Shown piece by piece: positions 6,924-17,300 of a DNA stretch of 52,638 bases (position 1 is its first letter; each line of letters starts with the position of its first letter). Source of the DNA: Achromobacter xylosoxidans (GTDB lineage: Bacteria; Pseudomonadota; Gammaproteobacteria; Burkholderiales; Burkholderiaceae_B); contig NZ_MTLG01000023.1 of the NCBI RefSeq assembly GCF_002192695.1, positions 1-52,638 of the forward strand. Reading direction: 5' to 3'. A model generated the notes under the pieces. That model saw only the letters and a program-made list of their open reading frames with translations. It did no database searches and was not told the origin of the DNA. The position numbers and the translations under genes are program-made.

Positions 6924-9182
6924 ATGATCGTCAAGCACGTACCCATGCGCTCGCTGGGCAAGTCCGACTTCGCCGGCCTGGTGAACTACGTCACCGACGC
7001 GCAGAGCAAGGATCACCGGCTGGGCCAGGTGCAGATCACGAACTGCGATGCCATGTCGGTACAGGACGCCATCACGGAGGTTCTGGCGACCCAGCACACG
7101 AACACGCGGGCCAAGGGCGACAAGACCTATCACCTGATCGTCAGCTTCCGGGCTGGCGAGCAGCCCAGCGCCGACACCTTGCGGGCGATAGAGGAACGAA
7201 TCTGCGCTGGGCTTGGCTTCGCCGAGCATCAGCGCGTCAGTGCCGTTCATAACGACACGGACAACCTGCACATCCATATCGCCATCAACAAGATTCACCC
7301 CACGCGACACACGATGCACGAGCCGTTCGGCCAGCACCGGACGCTGGCCGAACTTTGCACGGCCCTGGAGCGCGACTACGGCCTGGAGCGCGACAACCAC
7401 GAACCACGCCAGCGCGGGGCCGAGGGCAGGGCGGCCGACATGGAGCGGCACGCCGGCGTGGAAAGCCTGGTCGGCTGGATCAAGCGCGAATGCCTGGACG
7501 AGATCAAGGGCGCGCAGTCCTGGCAGGAGCTGCACCAGGTCATGCGCGACAACGGCCTGGAGCTGCGCGAGCGTGCGAACGGCCTTGTGATCGAGGCCGG
7601 CGACGGAACGATGGTCAAGGCAAGCACCCTAGCCCGCGACCTTTCCAAGCCGAAGCTGGAGGCGCGGCTTGGCCCGTTCGAGCCTTCGCCCGAACGGCAG
7701 ACACGAACCAAAGCGAAGCGGCAGTACCAGAAAGACCCGATCCGCTTGCGCGTGAACACCGTCGAGCTGTACGCCCGGTACAAGGCCGAGCAGCAGACCT
7801 TGACCGCGACACGTGGGCAGGCGCTGGAGCAGGCCCGCCGCCGCAAGGATCGGCTGGTCGAGGCCGCGAAGCGTTCCAACCGCCTGCGCCGCGCGACGAT
7901 CAAGGTGGTCGGCGAAAGCCGCACGAACAAGAAGCTGCTGTACGCCCAGGCCAGCAAGGCCCTGCGCGACGAAATCCAGGCGATCAACAAGCAGTACCAG
8001 CAAGACCGCCAGGCCCTCTACGACAGCCACAGCCGCCGCACGTGGGCCGACTGGCTCAAGAAGGAAGCGACCCACGGCAACGCCGAGGCGTTGGCTGCCC
8101 TGCGCGCCCGAGAGGCCGCGCAGGGCTTGCAAGGCAACACCATCCAGGGCCGGGGCGATGCACGCCCCGGCCACGCCCCGGTGACGGACAACATCACCAA
8201 GAAGGGCACGATCATCTTCCGCGCCGGCCTGTCGGCCGTCCGGGACGATGGCGACAAGCTGCAAGTCTCGCGCGAGGCCACGCGCGAGGGCCTGCAAGAA
8301 GCTCTACGGCTGGCGATGGAACGCTACGGCAGCCGCATCACCGTCAACGGCACCACGCAATTCAAGGCGCAGGTCATCCGCGCGGCCGTTGATTCCCAGC
8401 TACCCATCACGTTCGCCGATCCGGCCCTGGAGAGCCGGCGGCTTGCGCTATTGAAGAAGGAGAACACCCATGAGCGACCCGACCGAACCGAGCGAGCCGA
8501 CCAGCGACCCGCAGAACATCGAGGACGAGCTGGACGCGGCCCTGGCGGCCCTGGACAGCGAGCCGCTGCCCACGACGACGCTGCCCGACCCGTCGCCATC
8601 GCCCGAGCAGGCTTCGGGCGACCAGGTGCCGGGCGAACCGACGCCGCCGGCGTTCACGCCGGAGCCGTCCACCGGAAGCCCGACATTGGACGCATTGGAC
8701 GAGTCCCGCCGCCCCAAAGCCAGCACCGTTTGCGAACGCTGTCCCAACTCGGTGTGGTTCGCATCGCCGGCGGAAGTGAAGTGCTATTGCCGCGTGATGT
8801 TCCTCGTCACCTGGAGCAGCAAGGAACCCAGCCAGATCACCAACTGCGACGGGGAATTTCTCGGCCAGGAACAGGGGTAGCAACCGCGCCGCCGGGCCTT
8901 GCTGCGGCGGATAAGTACATCGCGGAACGCGAGGCGAAACGCTCAAAAGGTTTCGATATACCGAAGCACGCGCGATATACTGACGGCGACGGTGCCCTTG
9001 CTTTCCAGGGCGTCCGCAACATCGAGGGCCAGGCGCTGGCCCTGTTGAAACGAGGCGATGAGGTCATGGTGATGCCCATTGACCAGGCCACGGCCCGGCG
9101 CTTGTCGCGCATCGCGGTCGGCGATGCCGTGACGATCACGCCGAAAGGCTCCATCAAAACGTCGAAAGGAAGGAGTAGATGA
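6924..9182 (+). CDS. traI: TraI relaxase (MOBP)
   Basis: A 752-residue relaxase that nicks oriT and stays bound to the 5' end. Tyr22 in LVNYVTD is the predicted nucleophile. Motif II lies around THTNTRAKGDKTYHLIVSF and motif III is HIHIAINKIHPTRH. The rest of the N-terminal domain is close to RP4 TraI. The C-terminal region (after residue ~510) is Arg/Gly-rich and low in similarity because the same DNA also encodes traH in another frame. The stop overlaps the next gene's ATG (ATGA at 9179-9182). Confidence 0.96.
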   Translation: MIVKHVPMRSLGKSDFAGLVNYVTDAQSKDHRLGQVQITNCDAMSVQDAITEVLATQHTNTRAKGDKTYHLIVSFRAGEQPSADTLRAIEERICAGLGFAEHQRVSAVHNDTDNLHIHIAINKIHPTRHTMHEPFGQHRTLAELCTALERDYGLERDNHEPRQRGAEGRAADMERHAGVESLVGWIKRECLDEIKGAQSWQELHQVMRDNGLELRERANGLVIEAGDGTMVKASTLARDLSKPKLEARLGPFEPSPERQTRTKAKRQYQKDPIRLRVNTVELYARYKAEQQTLTATRGQALEQARRRKDRLVEAAKRSNRLRRATIKVVGESRTNKKLLYAQASKALRDEIQAINKQYQQDRQALYDSHSRRTWADWLKKEATHGNAEALAALRAREAAQGLQGNTIQGRGDARPGHAPVTDNITKKGTIIFRAGLSAVRDDGDKLQVSREATREGLQEALRLAMERYGSRITVNGTTQFKAQVIRAAVDSQLPITFADPALESRRLALLKKENTHERPDRTERADQRPAEHRGRAGRGPGGPGQRAAAHDDAARPVAIARAGFGRPGAGRTDAAGVHAGAVHRKPDIGRIGRVPPPQSQHRLRTLSQLGVVRIAGGSEVLLPRDVPRHLEQQGTQPDHQLRRGISRPGTGVATAPPGLAAADKYIAEREAKRSKGFDIPKHARYTDGDGALAFQGVRNIEGQALALLKRGDEVMVMPIDQATARRLSRIAVGDAVTITPKGSIKTSKGRSR
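8470..8880 (+). CDS. traH: TraH, nested within traI in another frame
   Basis: A 136-residue acidic protein (SDPTEPSEPTSDPQNIEDEL) read in a different frame inside the traI 3' region, as in RP4. RP4 TraH stabilises the relaxosome. The C-terminal half carries four cysteines (VCERCPNS, VKCYCRVMF) that could form a zinc site. The ATG at 8470 has AAGGAG (8457-8462) upstream. Complete overlap with traI means both reading frames are under selection. Confidence 0.88.
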   Translation: MSDPTEPSEPTSDPQNIEDELDAALAALDSEPLPTTTLPDPSPSPEQASGDQVPGEPTPPAFTPEPSTGSPTLDALDESRRPKASTVCERCPNSVWFASPAEVKCYCRVMFLVTWSSKEPSQITNCDGEFLGQEQG

Positions 9183-9454
9183 AAAAAGCACTGTTGCTTG
9201 CCGTTCTCGCGGCGGCCCTGCTGGCCGGCTGCGATAGCAAGCCGACCGGCTCGCCGATGCCCGAGGTCAACGATGCCAATTGCCAGATCGAGGCGATCAA
9301 GAGGATCGAGGACAGGGCGACCCGCGAGAGCTTCGCCGGTCTATGCGCGCGCCGTTCGCCTGCTGGCGGTGGCATCGCGCCGACCGAGAACCCGAAGAAC
9401 TGGCTTGAACTGATCGACAAGAACACCCCGAAGGGGCAGGAGGCGAAGCCATGA
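9179..9454 (+). CDS. TrbK-like lipoprotein between traI and traG
   Basis: A 91-residue lipoprotein precursor with a classical lipobox, LLAGC, at residues ~15-19. The mature part shares PMPEVND.NC, ..IEDR and a later ..LC.RR with TrbK at 29266-29493, so the two are paralogues. TrbK is the IncP entry-exclusion lipoprotein. It is coupled to traI (ATGA) and overlaps traG at 9451-9454. It may be a second exclusion protein or immunity factor; the alternative is a structural lipoprotein. RK2 has no counterpart here as far as I recall. Confidence 0.75.
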   Translation: MKKALLLAVLAAALLAGCDSKPTGSPMPEVNDANCQIEAIKRIEDRATRESFAGLCARRSPAGGGIAPTENPKNWLELIDKNTPKGQEAKP

Positions 9455-11355
9455 AGATCAAGATGAACAACGCCGTGGGGCCGCAGGTTCGCAGCGCAAA
9501 GGCAAAGACCCCCAAGCTCTTGCCGATCCTCGGCGGGGTATCCCTGGTCGGCGGCCTCCAGGCCGCGACACAGTTCTTCGCCTACACGTTCCAGTATCAC
9601 GCGAGCCTCGGGGCCAACCTTGGGCACGTGTACGCGCCCTGGTCGATCCTGAACTGGTCGGCGAAGTGGTACAGCCAGTACCCCGACGAGATCATGCGGG
9701 CCGGCAGCATCGGCATGGTGACTGCCACCGTGGGCCTGCTGGGCGTGGCCGTGGCGAAAGTCGTCACGTCCAACAGCTCGAAGGCGAACGAGTACCTGCA
9801 CGGTTCGGCCCGCTGGGCCGAGAAGAAGGACATTCAGGCCGCCGGCCTGCTGCCGCGCGAGCGGAACGTCCTGGAGATCGTCACCGGCAAGGACGCGCCC
9901 ACCGCCACCGGCGTCTATGTCGGCGGCTGGCAGGACAAGGACGGCAATTTCTTCTACCTGCGACACAGCGGCCCCGAGCACGTGCTGACCTACGCCCCGA
10001 CCCGAAGCGGCAAGGGCGTCGGCCTGGTGGTGCCGACCCTGCTTTCGTGGGGCGCAAGCAGCGTCATCACCGACTTGAAGGGCGAGTTGTGGGCACTGAC
10101 CGCCGGCTGGAGGCAGAAGCACGCCAAGAACAAGGTGCTGCGCTTCGAGCCGGCCAGCAGCTCGGGCGGCGTGTGCTGGAACCCGCTGGATGAAATCCGC
10201 GTCGGCACCGAGGCCGAAGTCGGCGACGTGCAGAACCTAGCAACTCTGATAGTTGACCCGGACGGCAAGGGCCTGGATTCGCACTGGCAAAAGACCGCCT
10301 TCGCGCTCCTGGTCGGCGTCATCCTGCACGCGCTCTACAAGGCCAGGAACGAGGGCGGCACGGCCACGCTGCCATCGGTCGATGCCATGCTGGCCGACCC
10401 GAACCGGGACATTGGCGAGCTATGGATGGAAATGACCACCTACGGGCACGTGGACGGTCAGAACCACCACGCCATCGGATCGGCGGCCCGCGACATGATG
10501 GATCGGCCCGAAGAGGAAGCGGGATCGGTGCTGTCCACGGCCAAATCCTATCTGGCCCTGTACCGCGATCCCGTGGTGGCGCGCAACGTGAGCCGGTCGG
10601 ACTTCCGCATCAAAGACCTGATGCACTCCGACGACCCGGTGAGCCTGTACATCGTCACCCAGCCCAACGACAAGGCCCGCCTGCGGCCGCTGGTGCGCGT
10701 CATGGTGAACATGATCGTGCGCCTGCTGGCCGACAAGATGGACTTCGAGAACGGCCGGCCGGTGGCCCACTACAAGCACCGCCTGCTGATGATGCTGGAC
10801 GAGTTCCCGAGCCTCGGGAAGCTGGAGATCATGCAAGAGTCGCTGGCCTTCGTCGCCGGCTACGGCATCAAGTGCTACCTGATTTGCCAGGACATTAACC
10901 AGCTCCGCAGCCGCGAGACGGGCTACGGCCACGACGAAAGCATCACGTCGAACTGCCACGTGCAGAACGCCTACCCGCCCAACCGCGTCGAGACAGCCGA
11001 ACACCTGTCCCGACTGACCGGGCAGACCACCGTGGTGAAGGAGCAGATCACGACCAGCGGCCGCCGCACGGCGGCCATGCTGGGCCAGGTGTCGCGCACC
11101 TACCAGGAAGTGCAGCGCCCCTTGCTGACGCCCGATGAGTGCCTGCGGATGCCGGGGCCAAAGAAGAACGACAAGGGCGAGATCGAGGAAGCCGGCGACA
11201 TGGTGATCTACGTCGCCGGCTACCCGGCCATCTACGGCAAGCAGCCGCTGTACTTCAAAGACCCGGTGTTTCAGGCGCGGGCCGCGATCCCCGCGCCGAA
11301 GGCCACCGACCGGCTGCGTCAGGTTGTCGAGGCAGGGGAGGGCATCACGATATGA
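9451..11355 (+). CDS. traG: TraG, VirD4-type coupling ATPase
   Basis: A 634-residue inner-membrane coupling protein linking the relaxosome to the Trb channel. The N-terminus has two hydrophobic segments (residues ~27-45 and ~84-108). Walker A, YAPTRSGKGVGLV, is at ~181-193 and Walker B, LLMMLDEFPSLGK, at ~445. The conserved ICQDINQLRS motif follows. The length equals RP4 TraG. It overlaps traF by four bases (ATGA at 11352-11355). Confidence 0.96.
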   Translation: MKIKMNNAVGPQVRSAKAKTPKLLPILGGVSLVGGLQAATQFFAYTFQYHASLGANLGHVYAPWSILNWSAKWYSQYPDEIMRAGSIGMVTATVGLLGVAVAKVVTSNSSKANEYLHGSARWAEKKDIQAAGLLPRERNVLEIVTGKDAPTATGVYVGGWQDKDGNFFYLRHSGPEHVLTYAPTRSGKGVGLVVPTLLSWGASSVITDLKGELWALTAGWRQKHAKNKVLRFEPASSSGGVCWNPLDEIRVGTEAEVGDVQNLATLIVDPDGKGLDSHWQKTAFALLVGVILHALYKARNEGGTATLPSVDAMLADPNRDIGELWMEMTTYGHVDGQNHHAIGSAARDMMDRPEEEAGSVLSTAKSYLALYRDPVVARNVSRSDFRIKDLMHSDDPVSLYIVTQPNDKARLRPLVRVMVNMIVRLLADKMDFENGRPVAHYKHRLLMMLDEFPSLGKLEIMQESLAFVAGYGIKCYLICQDINQLRSRETGYGHDESITSNCHVQNAYPPNRVETAEHLSRLTGQTTVVKEQITTSGRRTAAMLGQVSRTYQEVQRPLLTPDECLRMPGPKKNDKGEIEEAGDMVIYVAGYPAIYGKQPLYFKDPVFQARAAIPAPKATDRLRQVVEAGEGITI

Positions 11356-11888
11356 GCCGCATCCTGAAACGCATCACGACCGGCGTTGCCATCGCCGGCG
11401 TGGCCGCCCTGGTGCTGGCCGCTGGCGGCTATGCCGCCGGTGCCCGCATCAACACCACCAAGAGCATTCCGGTCGGCCTGTACTGGACGAGCAGCGCGCC
11501 GGTGGAGAAGGGCGCTTACGTGCTTTGGTGCCCGCCGAAGGTCGGCGTGTTCGATGACGCCAAGGAAAGGGGCTACATCGGGGCCGGGTTCTGCCCTGGC
11601 GACTACGGCTACATGATGAAGCGCGTTTTAGCCGCTAAAGACGATGCCGTATCGGTGGCCGATGACGGCGTGCGTGTGAATGGCGAGCTGCTGGCCCACA
11701 GCAAGCCGATCCAGGCCGACAAGTCCGGGCGGCCCCTGCCGCGCTTCCAGGCCAGCACCTACACGCTGGGCAGCGCCGAGCTGCTGCTTATGTCGGACGT
11801 GAGCGACACGTCTTTCGACGGGCGCTACTTCGGCCCCATCAACCGTTCTCAAGTTCAGACCGTGATCCGTCCGGTCATCACCTGGTAG
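11352..11888 (+). CDS. traF: TraF, pilin-maturation serine protease
   Basis: A 178-residue S26-type (signal-peptidase-like) protease. After an N-terminal hydrophobic helix, SIPVGLYW carries the catalytic Ser and MMKRVLAAKDD the general-base Lys. RP4 TraF cyclises the TrbC pilin. The start was placed at 11352, overlapping the traG stop, because codons upstream belong to traG. A perfect KorB box lies inside the gene at 11627-11639. Confidence 0.94.
   Translation: MSRILKRITTGVAIAGVAALVLAAGGYAAGARINTTKSIPVGLYWTSSAPVEKGAYVLWCPPKVGVFDDAKERGYIGAGFCPGDYGYMMKRVLAAKDDAVSVADDGVRVNGELLAHSKPIQADKSGRPLPRFQASTYTLGSAELLLMSDVSDTSFDGRYFGPINRSQVQTVIRPVITW
11627..11639. promoter_or_regulatory. KorB operator inside traF
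   Basis: Perfect TTTAGCCGCTAAA encoding the VLAAK segment of TraF, next to its catalytic Lys. It is too far from a visible promoter for simple repression, so it may be a KorB partition or spreading site. Confidence 0.85.
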
Positions 11889-11902
11889 GGGAGGAAACCA
11901 CC

Positions 11903-13966
11903 ATGCGACTGTTCATCGCGGAAAAACCATCTGTCGCCAAGGCCATCGCCGGCGAGCTGGGCGTCACCGGCAAGGGCGACGGCTACATCGAATGCGGCGG
12001 CGACAAAGTGACCTGGTGCTTCGGGCACATGCTGGAGCAGGCCGACCCGGACGAGTACACGCCCGACGACGTGCCGACCGGGAAATCGGGCAAGAAGCTA
12101 TGGCGCGTCGATGATCTGCCCATCATCCCGCAGACCTGGATTCTTCACCCGAAGGACGATGCCAAGAAGCAGCTCGCCGTGATCGGCAAGCTGCTGAAAG
12201 AGGCCAAGGAGATCGTCAACGCCGGCGACCCCGACCGTGAAGGCCAGTTGCTGGTCGATGAGGTGCTGGAGCACTTCAAGAGCAGCAAGCCGACGCGCCG
12301 CTTTTGGGTGTCCGCCCAGGATTCGGTTTCCGTCAAGCGCGGCCTGGCCGCCTTGAAGGACAACACCACGTACAAGGGCTGGGCCGACGCCGCACGCGGC
12401 CGGCAGCGGGCCGACTGGCTGATCGGCATGAACCTAAGCCGCGCCTACACCTTGCGGGCGCAGCGCGGCGGTTCCAGGGCCTTGCTGACCGTGGGCCGGG
12501 TGCAGACCCCGACGCTGGCCCTGGTCGTGAATCGTGACCGTGAAATCGAGGCTTTCAAGCCGGTGCCGTATCACACGATCCGCGCAGCGATTCAGCACGA
12601 AGGCGGCACGTTTATGGCCGCCTGGAAGGCGAAGGAAGATCAAGCCGGCCTGGACAGCGAAGGCCGCCTTGTCGATACCGCCGTCGCCGATGCCCTGGTG
12701 GCCGCCGTCAAGGGCCAACCGGGCACCATCGCCACCTACAAGCAGGAAGCCAAGAAGAAGAACCAGCCGCTGGCCTTCGCGCTGTCGGACATTACGGCGC
12801 TGGCGTCCGCGCGGTACGGCTACAGCGCCGAGGACGTGCTGAACACCTGCCAGGCGCTCTACGAGACGCACAAGCTGACCAGCTACCCGCGCACCGACTG
12901 CGCCTACCTGCCGGAGTCGCAGCACGCCGACGCGCCGCGCGTCCTGGAGGCCGTCAAGCACGTGAACCCCGAGCTGGCCGGCCTGGTCGATGGTGCCGAC
13001 CCGCGCATCAAGTCCAAGACGTGGGACGACTCGAAGATCACGGCGCACCACGGCATCGTGCCGACCATGCAGAAGGGCAGCAAGGCCGGCTTGAGCGAAC
13101 GCGAGCGCAACATCTACGAGCTGATCGTCCGCGCCTACCTGGCGCAGTTCTATCCGCTGCACGAGTACATGCAAACCACGGTCGGCGTGGAGATCGCCGG
13201 CGAAAACTTCGCCGCGTCCGGCAAGGTGGTCACGCGCAACGGCTGGCGTGACGTGTTCGACCAGGCCGACGAAGAGGACGCCAAGGAAGGCGACGACGAA
13301 AACGGCGCGCAGACCCTGCCGGTGATGAAGCAAGGCGACGGTGTGACCTGCACCGAGGCCACCCGGCGCGATGCGAAAACCAAGCCGCCGGCGCGCTTCA
13401 CCGAAGGCACGCTGATTCGCGCGATGGAGAACATCCACAAGTTCGTGAGCGACCCGGAGCACAAGAAGATGCTGCGCGAAGGCGACGGCATCGGCACGTC
13501 CGCCACGCGCGCATCCATCATTTCCGAGCTGAAACGCCGCGCGTTCCTGGAAACCAAGGGCAAGCAGATCGTCAGCACGACGCTGGGCCGCAGCGTCATC
13601 GACGCGCTGCCCGAGGTGGTGCGAAGCCCGGTGCTGACCGCCCTTTACGAACGCATGTTGAAGGGCGTCGAGCTGGGCACGGCGGCCCTGGACGCCTTCA
13701 TCACGAAGCAAGAGCAGTTCATCCGCGACCAGGTGACGAAGGCCAACAGCGGAGCCGTGAGCATCGCCGGCGGCAAGGAAGCCGCGCCGGTGTCGTCCCT
13801 GCACAAGTGCATGGCCTGCGGCACCGGCTTGTCGCGGCGGCCCAGCAAGAAGAAGGGGCAATTCTGGTGGGGCTGCGCCAACTTCCCCACGTGCAAGCAG
13901 ACCTATCCCGACCTGAAAGGTCGGCCCGACTACAGCAAGGGCCGCAACGGCCCCGCTGCCGAGTAA
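11903..13966 (+). CDS. traE: TraE, topoisomerase III-like protein
   Basis: A 687-residue type IA topoisomerase. The Toprim start, MRLFIAEKPSVAKAIAGELG, is at residues 1-20, with DPDREGQLLVDE further on. The active Tyr is Y328 in SYPRTDCAYL. A C-terminal zinc ribbon at ~635-675 reads HKCMACGTGLSRR, then GCANFPTCKQ. RP4 TraE is similar and is not essential for transfer. It could resolve intermediates during transfer or replication. Confidence 0.93.
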   Translation: MRLFIAEKPSVAKAIAGELGVTGKGDGYIECGGDKVTWCFGHMLEQADPDEYTPDDVPTGKSGKKLWRVDDLPIIPQTWILHPKDDAKKQLAVIGKLLKEAKEIVNAGDPDREGQLLVDEVLEHFKSSKPTRRFWVSAQDSVSVKRGLAALKDNTTYKGWADAARGRQRADWLIGMNLSRAYTLRAQRGGSRALLTVGRVQTPTLALVVNRDREIEAFKPVPYHTIRAAIQHEGGTFMAAWKAKEDQAGLDSEGRLVDTAVADALVAAVKGQPGTIATYKQEAKKKNQPLAFALSDITALASARYGYSAEDVLNTCQALYETHKLTSYPRTDCAYLPESQHADAPRVLEAVKHVNPELAGLVDGADPRIKSKTWDDSKITAHHGIVPTMQKGSKAGLSERERNIYELIVRAYLAQFYPLHEYMQTTVGVEIAGENFAASGKVVTRNGWRDVFDQADEEDAKEGDDENGAQTLPVMKQGDGVTCTEATRRDAKTKPPARFTEGTLIRAMENIHKFVSDPEHKKMLREGDGIGTSATRASIISELKRRAFLETKGKQIVSTTLGRSVIDALPEVVRSPVLTALYERMLKGVELGTAALDAFITKQEQFIRDQVTKANSGAVSIAGGKEAAPVSSLHKCMACGTGLSRRPSKKKGQFWWGCANFPTCKQTYPDLKGRPDYSKGRNGPAAE

Positions 13967-13984
13967 CCACCGAGACGAAGGAGC

Positions 13985-14383
13985 ATGACCATGAACCAGC
14001 AAACCACCACCCAGGCCGATGACGTGCTGCCCGAGCTGCCCGCCATTGACGACAACGCAGCAGCCGCCGGCGCGCTGCGCGAGAAGCTGACCGACGCGGC
14101 CACGCCCGGCTATCAGGCCGAGTTCGACCCGGAGGAAGCGGAACGCGCCGGCGCGTTCGTGGAGGACGCCTTGAGCGAGCAGGACGCCGCCGAGAGCGGC
14201 GACGACCTGGCCGCCCTGGCCTCGCAGGGCGACGACCAGGCCCCGGCCTTCATCACCGAGGGCGAGCCGGCGGCCGACCTGCCCGCCTTCGTGGATACGG
14301 CCAACGTCCGCAGCCTCTACGACTGGAAGCCGGGCGAGTCGCTGGACGAGGCCATCGCGCGCAAGAAGCCACAGGAGGGCTAA
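13985..14383 (+). CDS. traD: TraD, acidic transfer-region protein
   Basis: A 132-residue, strongly acidic protein with no membrane segment or recognisable catalytic motif. It is identified as TraD by position between traE and traC and by size. Role unknown; RP4 TraD is dispensable in standard matings. The traC start follows the stop by three bases. Confidence 0.8.
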   Translation: MTMNQQTTTQADDVLPELPAIDDNAAAAGALREKLTDAATPGYQAEFDPEEAERAGAFVEDALSEQDAAESGDDLAALASQGDDQAPAFITEGEPAADLPAFVDTANVRSLYDWKPGESLDEAIARKKPQEG

Positions 14384-14386
14384 CCC

Positions 14387-17300
14387 ATGCCAATCATCCA
14401 GGCCGAGGCGCAGGCCGCCACCCTGGCGTTCACCCGAGACTATCCGGGCGCGTTGGAGCTGATCTACCACTTCCGCGAGAGCACCGGCGAGCTGTACGGC
14501 CACCGCGCAGCGGAAGTTCCGGCAGACCTCAAGGGCGGCTATCTGTCGAAGGAGCAAATCCACAACGGCCGTTCGTACCGTGGCCGCGTGGACGTGCCCC
14601 TTGGGAACATGGACGACGCCGCCGACCTGCTGGTGACATTGCGGCATGAAGTGCTGGGCCACTACGGGGCCAACACCTTCGCGCCGGCCGAGAAGCGCGC
14701 CCTGCTGGACGGCATCATCGCCGCCCGCGAACAGCCCGGCATGAAAGACCGCTGGGAGGACATCAACCGCCGCTATGCCGGCACGTCGATGGACGTGCGG
14801 GCCGAAGAGGTATGGGCGCTGCATTGCGAAACCCTCGCGCCCGGCCAGCACGTGGGCCAGGCCCACGTGCGCGAGCGCGGCGAGCAGTCATTCATGGAAA
14901 CCTGCATCGCCCGCGTGAGGCCCATGCAATCCGCCGACCTGCACAACATCGTGTGCATGGTCGCCGATGGCCTTCACGACCGTTCCAGGACGCAGCAGAC
15001 CTTTCCGCAGATCAACGAACTATTCCGAAGGGATGAAACTATGGAACCGAAGAAGCCATTTCATGAAGTCGTTGCCGAAAAACTGATCGAGCAGCTCAAG
15101 GCCGGCACCGCACCGTGGCAACGACCGTGGGAGCCTGGCGAGCCGAACGCCTACTTGCCGATGAACCCGACCACCGGCAAGCGGTACAAGGGCATCAACG
15201 CCATTCACTTGATGGCCCAGGGCCGCAGTGATGGCCGTTGGATGACCTACAAGCAGGCCGCCGCCGTGGGCGCGCAGGTACGCAAGGGCGAGAAGGGCAC
15301 GCCCGTTCAATACTGGAAATTCAGCGAGGAACAGAACAAGGTCGATGAGAGCGGCCGGCCCGTTCTCAACGCGAAGGGCGAGCCGGTCAAGGAAACCGTG
15401 CAGCTCGAACGCCCGCGCGTGTTCTTCGCCACGGTGTTCAACGCCGAGCAGATCGACGGCCTGCCGCCGATCCAGAAGAAGGAACAGACCTGGAGCGCCG
15501 TCGAGCGCGCCGAGCACATCCTGAAAGCGTCCGGCGCGTCGATCACGCACGCGCCTGGTGATCGCGCCTTCTACCGGCCGGCGACCGACAGCATCCACCT
15601 TCCCGACCGGGGCCAGTTCCCCAGCGCCGACAACTACTACGCGACGGCCCTGCACGAGCTGGGCCACTGGACGGGCCACGCCTCGCGGCTTGACCGCGAC
15701 CTGGCGCACCCGTTCGGGAGCGAGGGTTACGCCAAGGAAGAGCTGCGGGCCGAGATCGCTTCGATGATCTTGGGCGACGAGCTGGGCATCGGCCACGATC
15801 CGGGCCAACACGCCGCCTATGTCGGTTCTTGGATCAAGGCGCTGCAAGACGAACCGCTGGAAGTGTTCCGCGCCGCCGCCGACGCCGAGAAGATTCACGA
15901 TTACGTGCTCGCCTTCGAGCAAAAGCAGGTTCAGGAGCAAGACCAGCAGCAGAGCCAGGCACAGCAGCAGCCGCACGAATTGACCCTGGCGCAGTTTGCC
16001 AGCCAGGCGACCGCGCAGGAATTGATGAACCACGGCCGGAAGTGGGAAGTGAGGCACGGCGACTATTCGGCCTTCTCCGATGCCGCCACGGCCGAGGAAG
16101 CCATCGCGGACGTGCATCGCGGCGCGGTGAATAACGCCCTATACCTCAACACGCCCGAGAGCCGCAGCGCGAACCTGCCGGGCAGCAGCTTCCCGCCGGC
16201 GGCGGTGTTGGCCGAATACCCCGACCTGGTGGAGAAGTTCCCCGACGCGGTGCCCGCGCCCGAGCTGGGCCATCAGCCGGGCGACCAGGTGCAGACCGTG
16301 GCCGAGCGCACGGCAAGCCAGTACGAGGCTATGAAGGCCGCCGACGAGGCTTTCCAGCGTGAGCTTGTCCGGGCCTATGGCGAGGACAACGCCGGGGACG
16401 CCCGCTACAAGCCTCGCCACGACGATGAAGCCGTGCAGAAGGCCGGCGATGCCTTCGTGGCCGCGTCCGACACTTGGCGCGAAGCCGTGCGGGAGGCCCG
16501 CGAAACCGTTGCAAGTCAGGAGGCCAGCATGCAGACACCGGAAGCGCAGAACGAAGCCGTGGCGACCGCCCTGGAGGCGGCCGGCTGGCAGCGTGGCGAT
16601 GGCATCGCCATCGCGTCCAAGCCCTTCGACACGGTGAACGGCCGCAATGACGCGCTGGCCTTCATCACCGACGGCGACGGGATCAACCGCACCTTGCAGT
16701 TCCAGTACACCAGCGAGGGCCGCAACGTCACCGGCGCGGACGGCGTGCTGATCCCGGTCGGCGCGACGGCGGCCCAGGCGGCCGAGCTGGCGACGAGCGC
16801 CGCCGCCAGGGCCGAGAAGTCGATTCAGGATTCCTATGGCGTCAGGATCGCGGCCATGCAGCAGGCGGGCAAGCAACAGCAGGACGCCGAGGCGTGGGCC
16901 TTGAAGCACGTCGAGCAAGGCACCATCGGGCGCTTGCTCGAAAGCGCGAGCCTGGAGCAGATCGACCGCGCCCTGGACGTGCTGGACAGCATGCAGCCCA
17001 TGAACACCCAAAACGAGTTCTGGACGCGCCACGAACTGCCCTTCGACCCCGAACCGCTGCAAGACAAGATCAACGCGGCGATGAATGACCTCATCGAGAA
17101 CCGGCGGCCCGATGCCGTGGTGGCTGCGACCTTCCTTGACCTCAAGACCGGCAACACCAATTCACGCGAGCGCGACCGCCAGGCATTCGACACGGCGGCC
17201 GACAACGCGCTGGGCTTCACCCTGCCCCATGACTGGACGGGTGAAGTGCGGGTTGTCGGCGTGATCGAGCGCGACGGCGAATTGCAATCCGCCGCCGTGG

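Noticed and set aside
12434..14866. An 810-codon open frame on the minus strand across traE, traD and traC
   Set aside because: It spans three confident genes on the other strand, has no recognisable domain and no ribosome-binding site.
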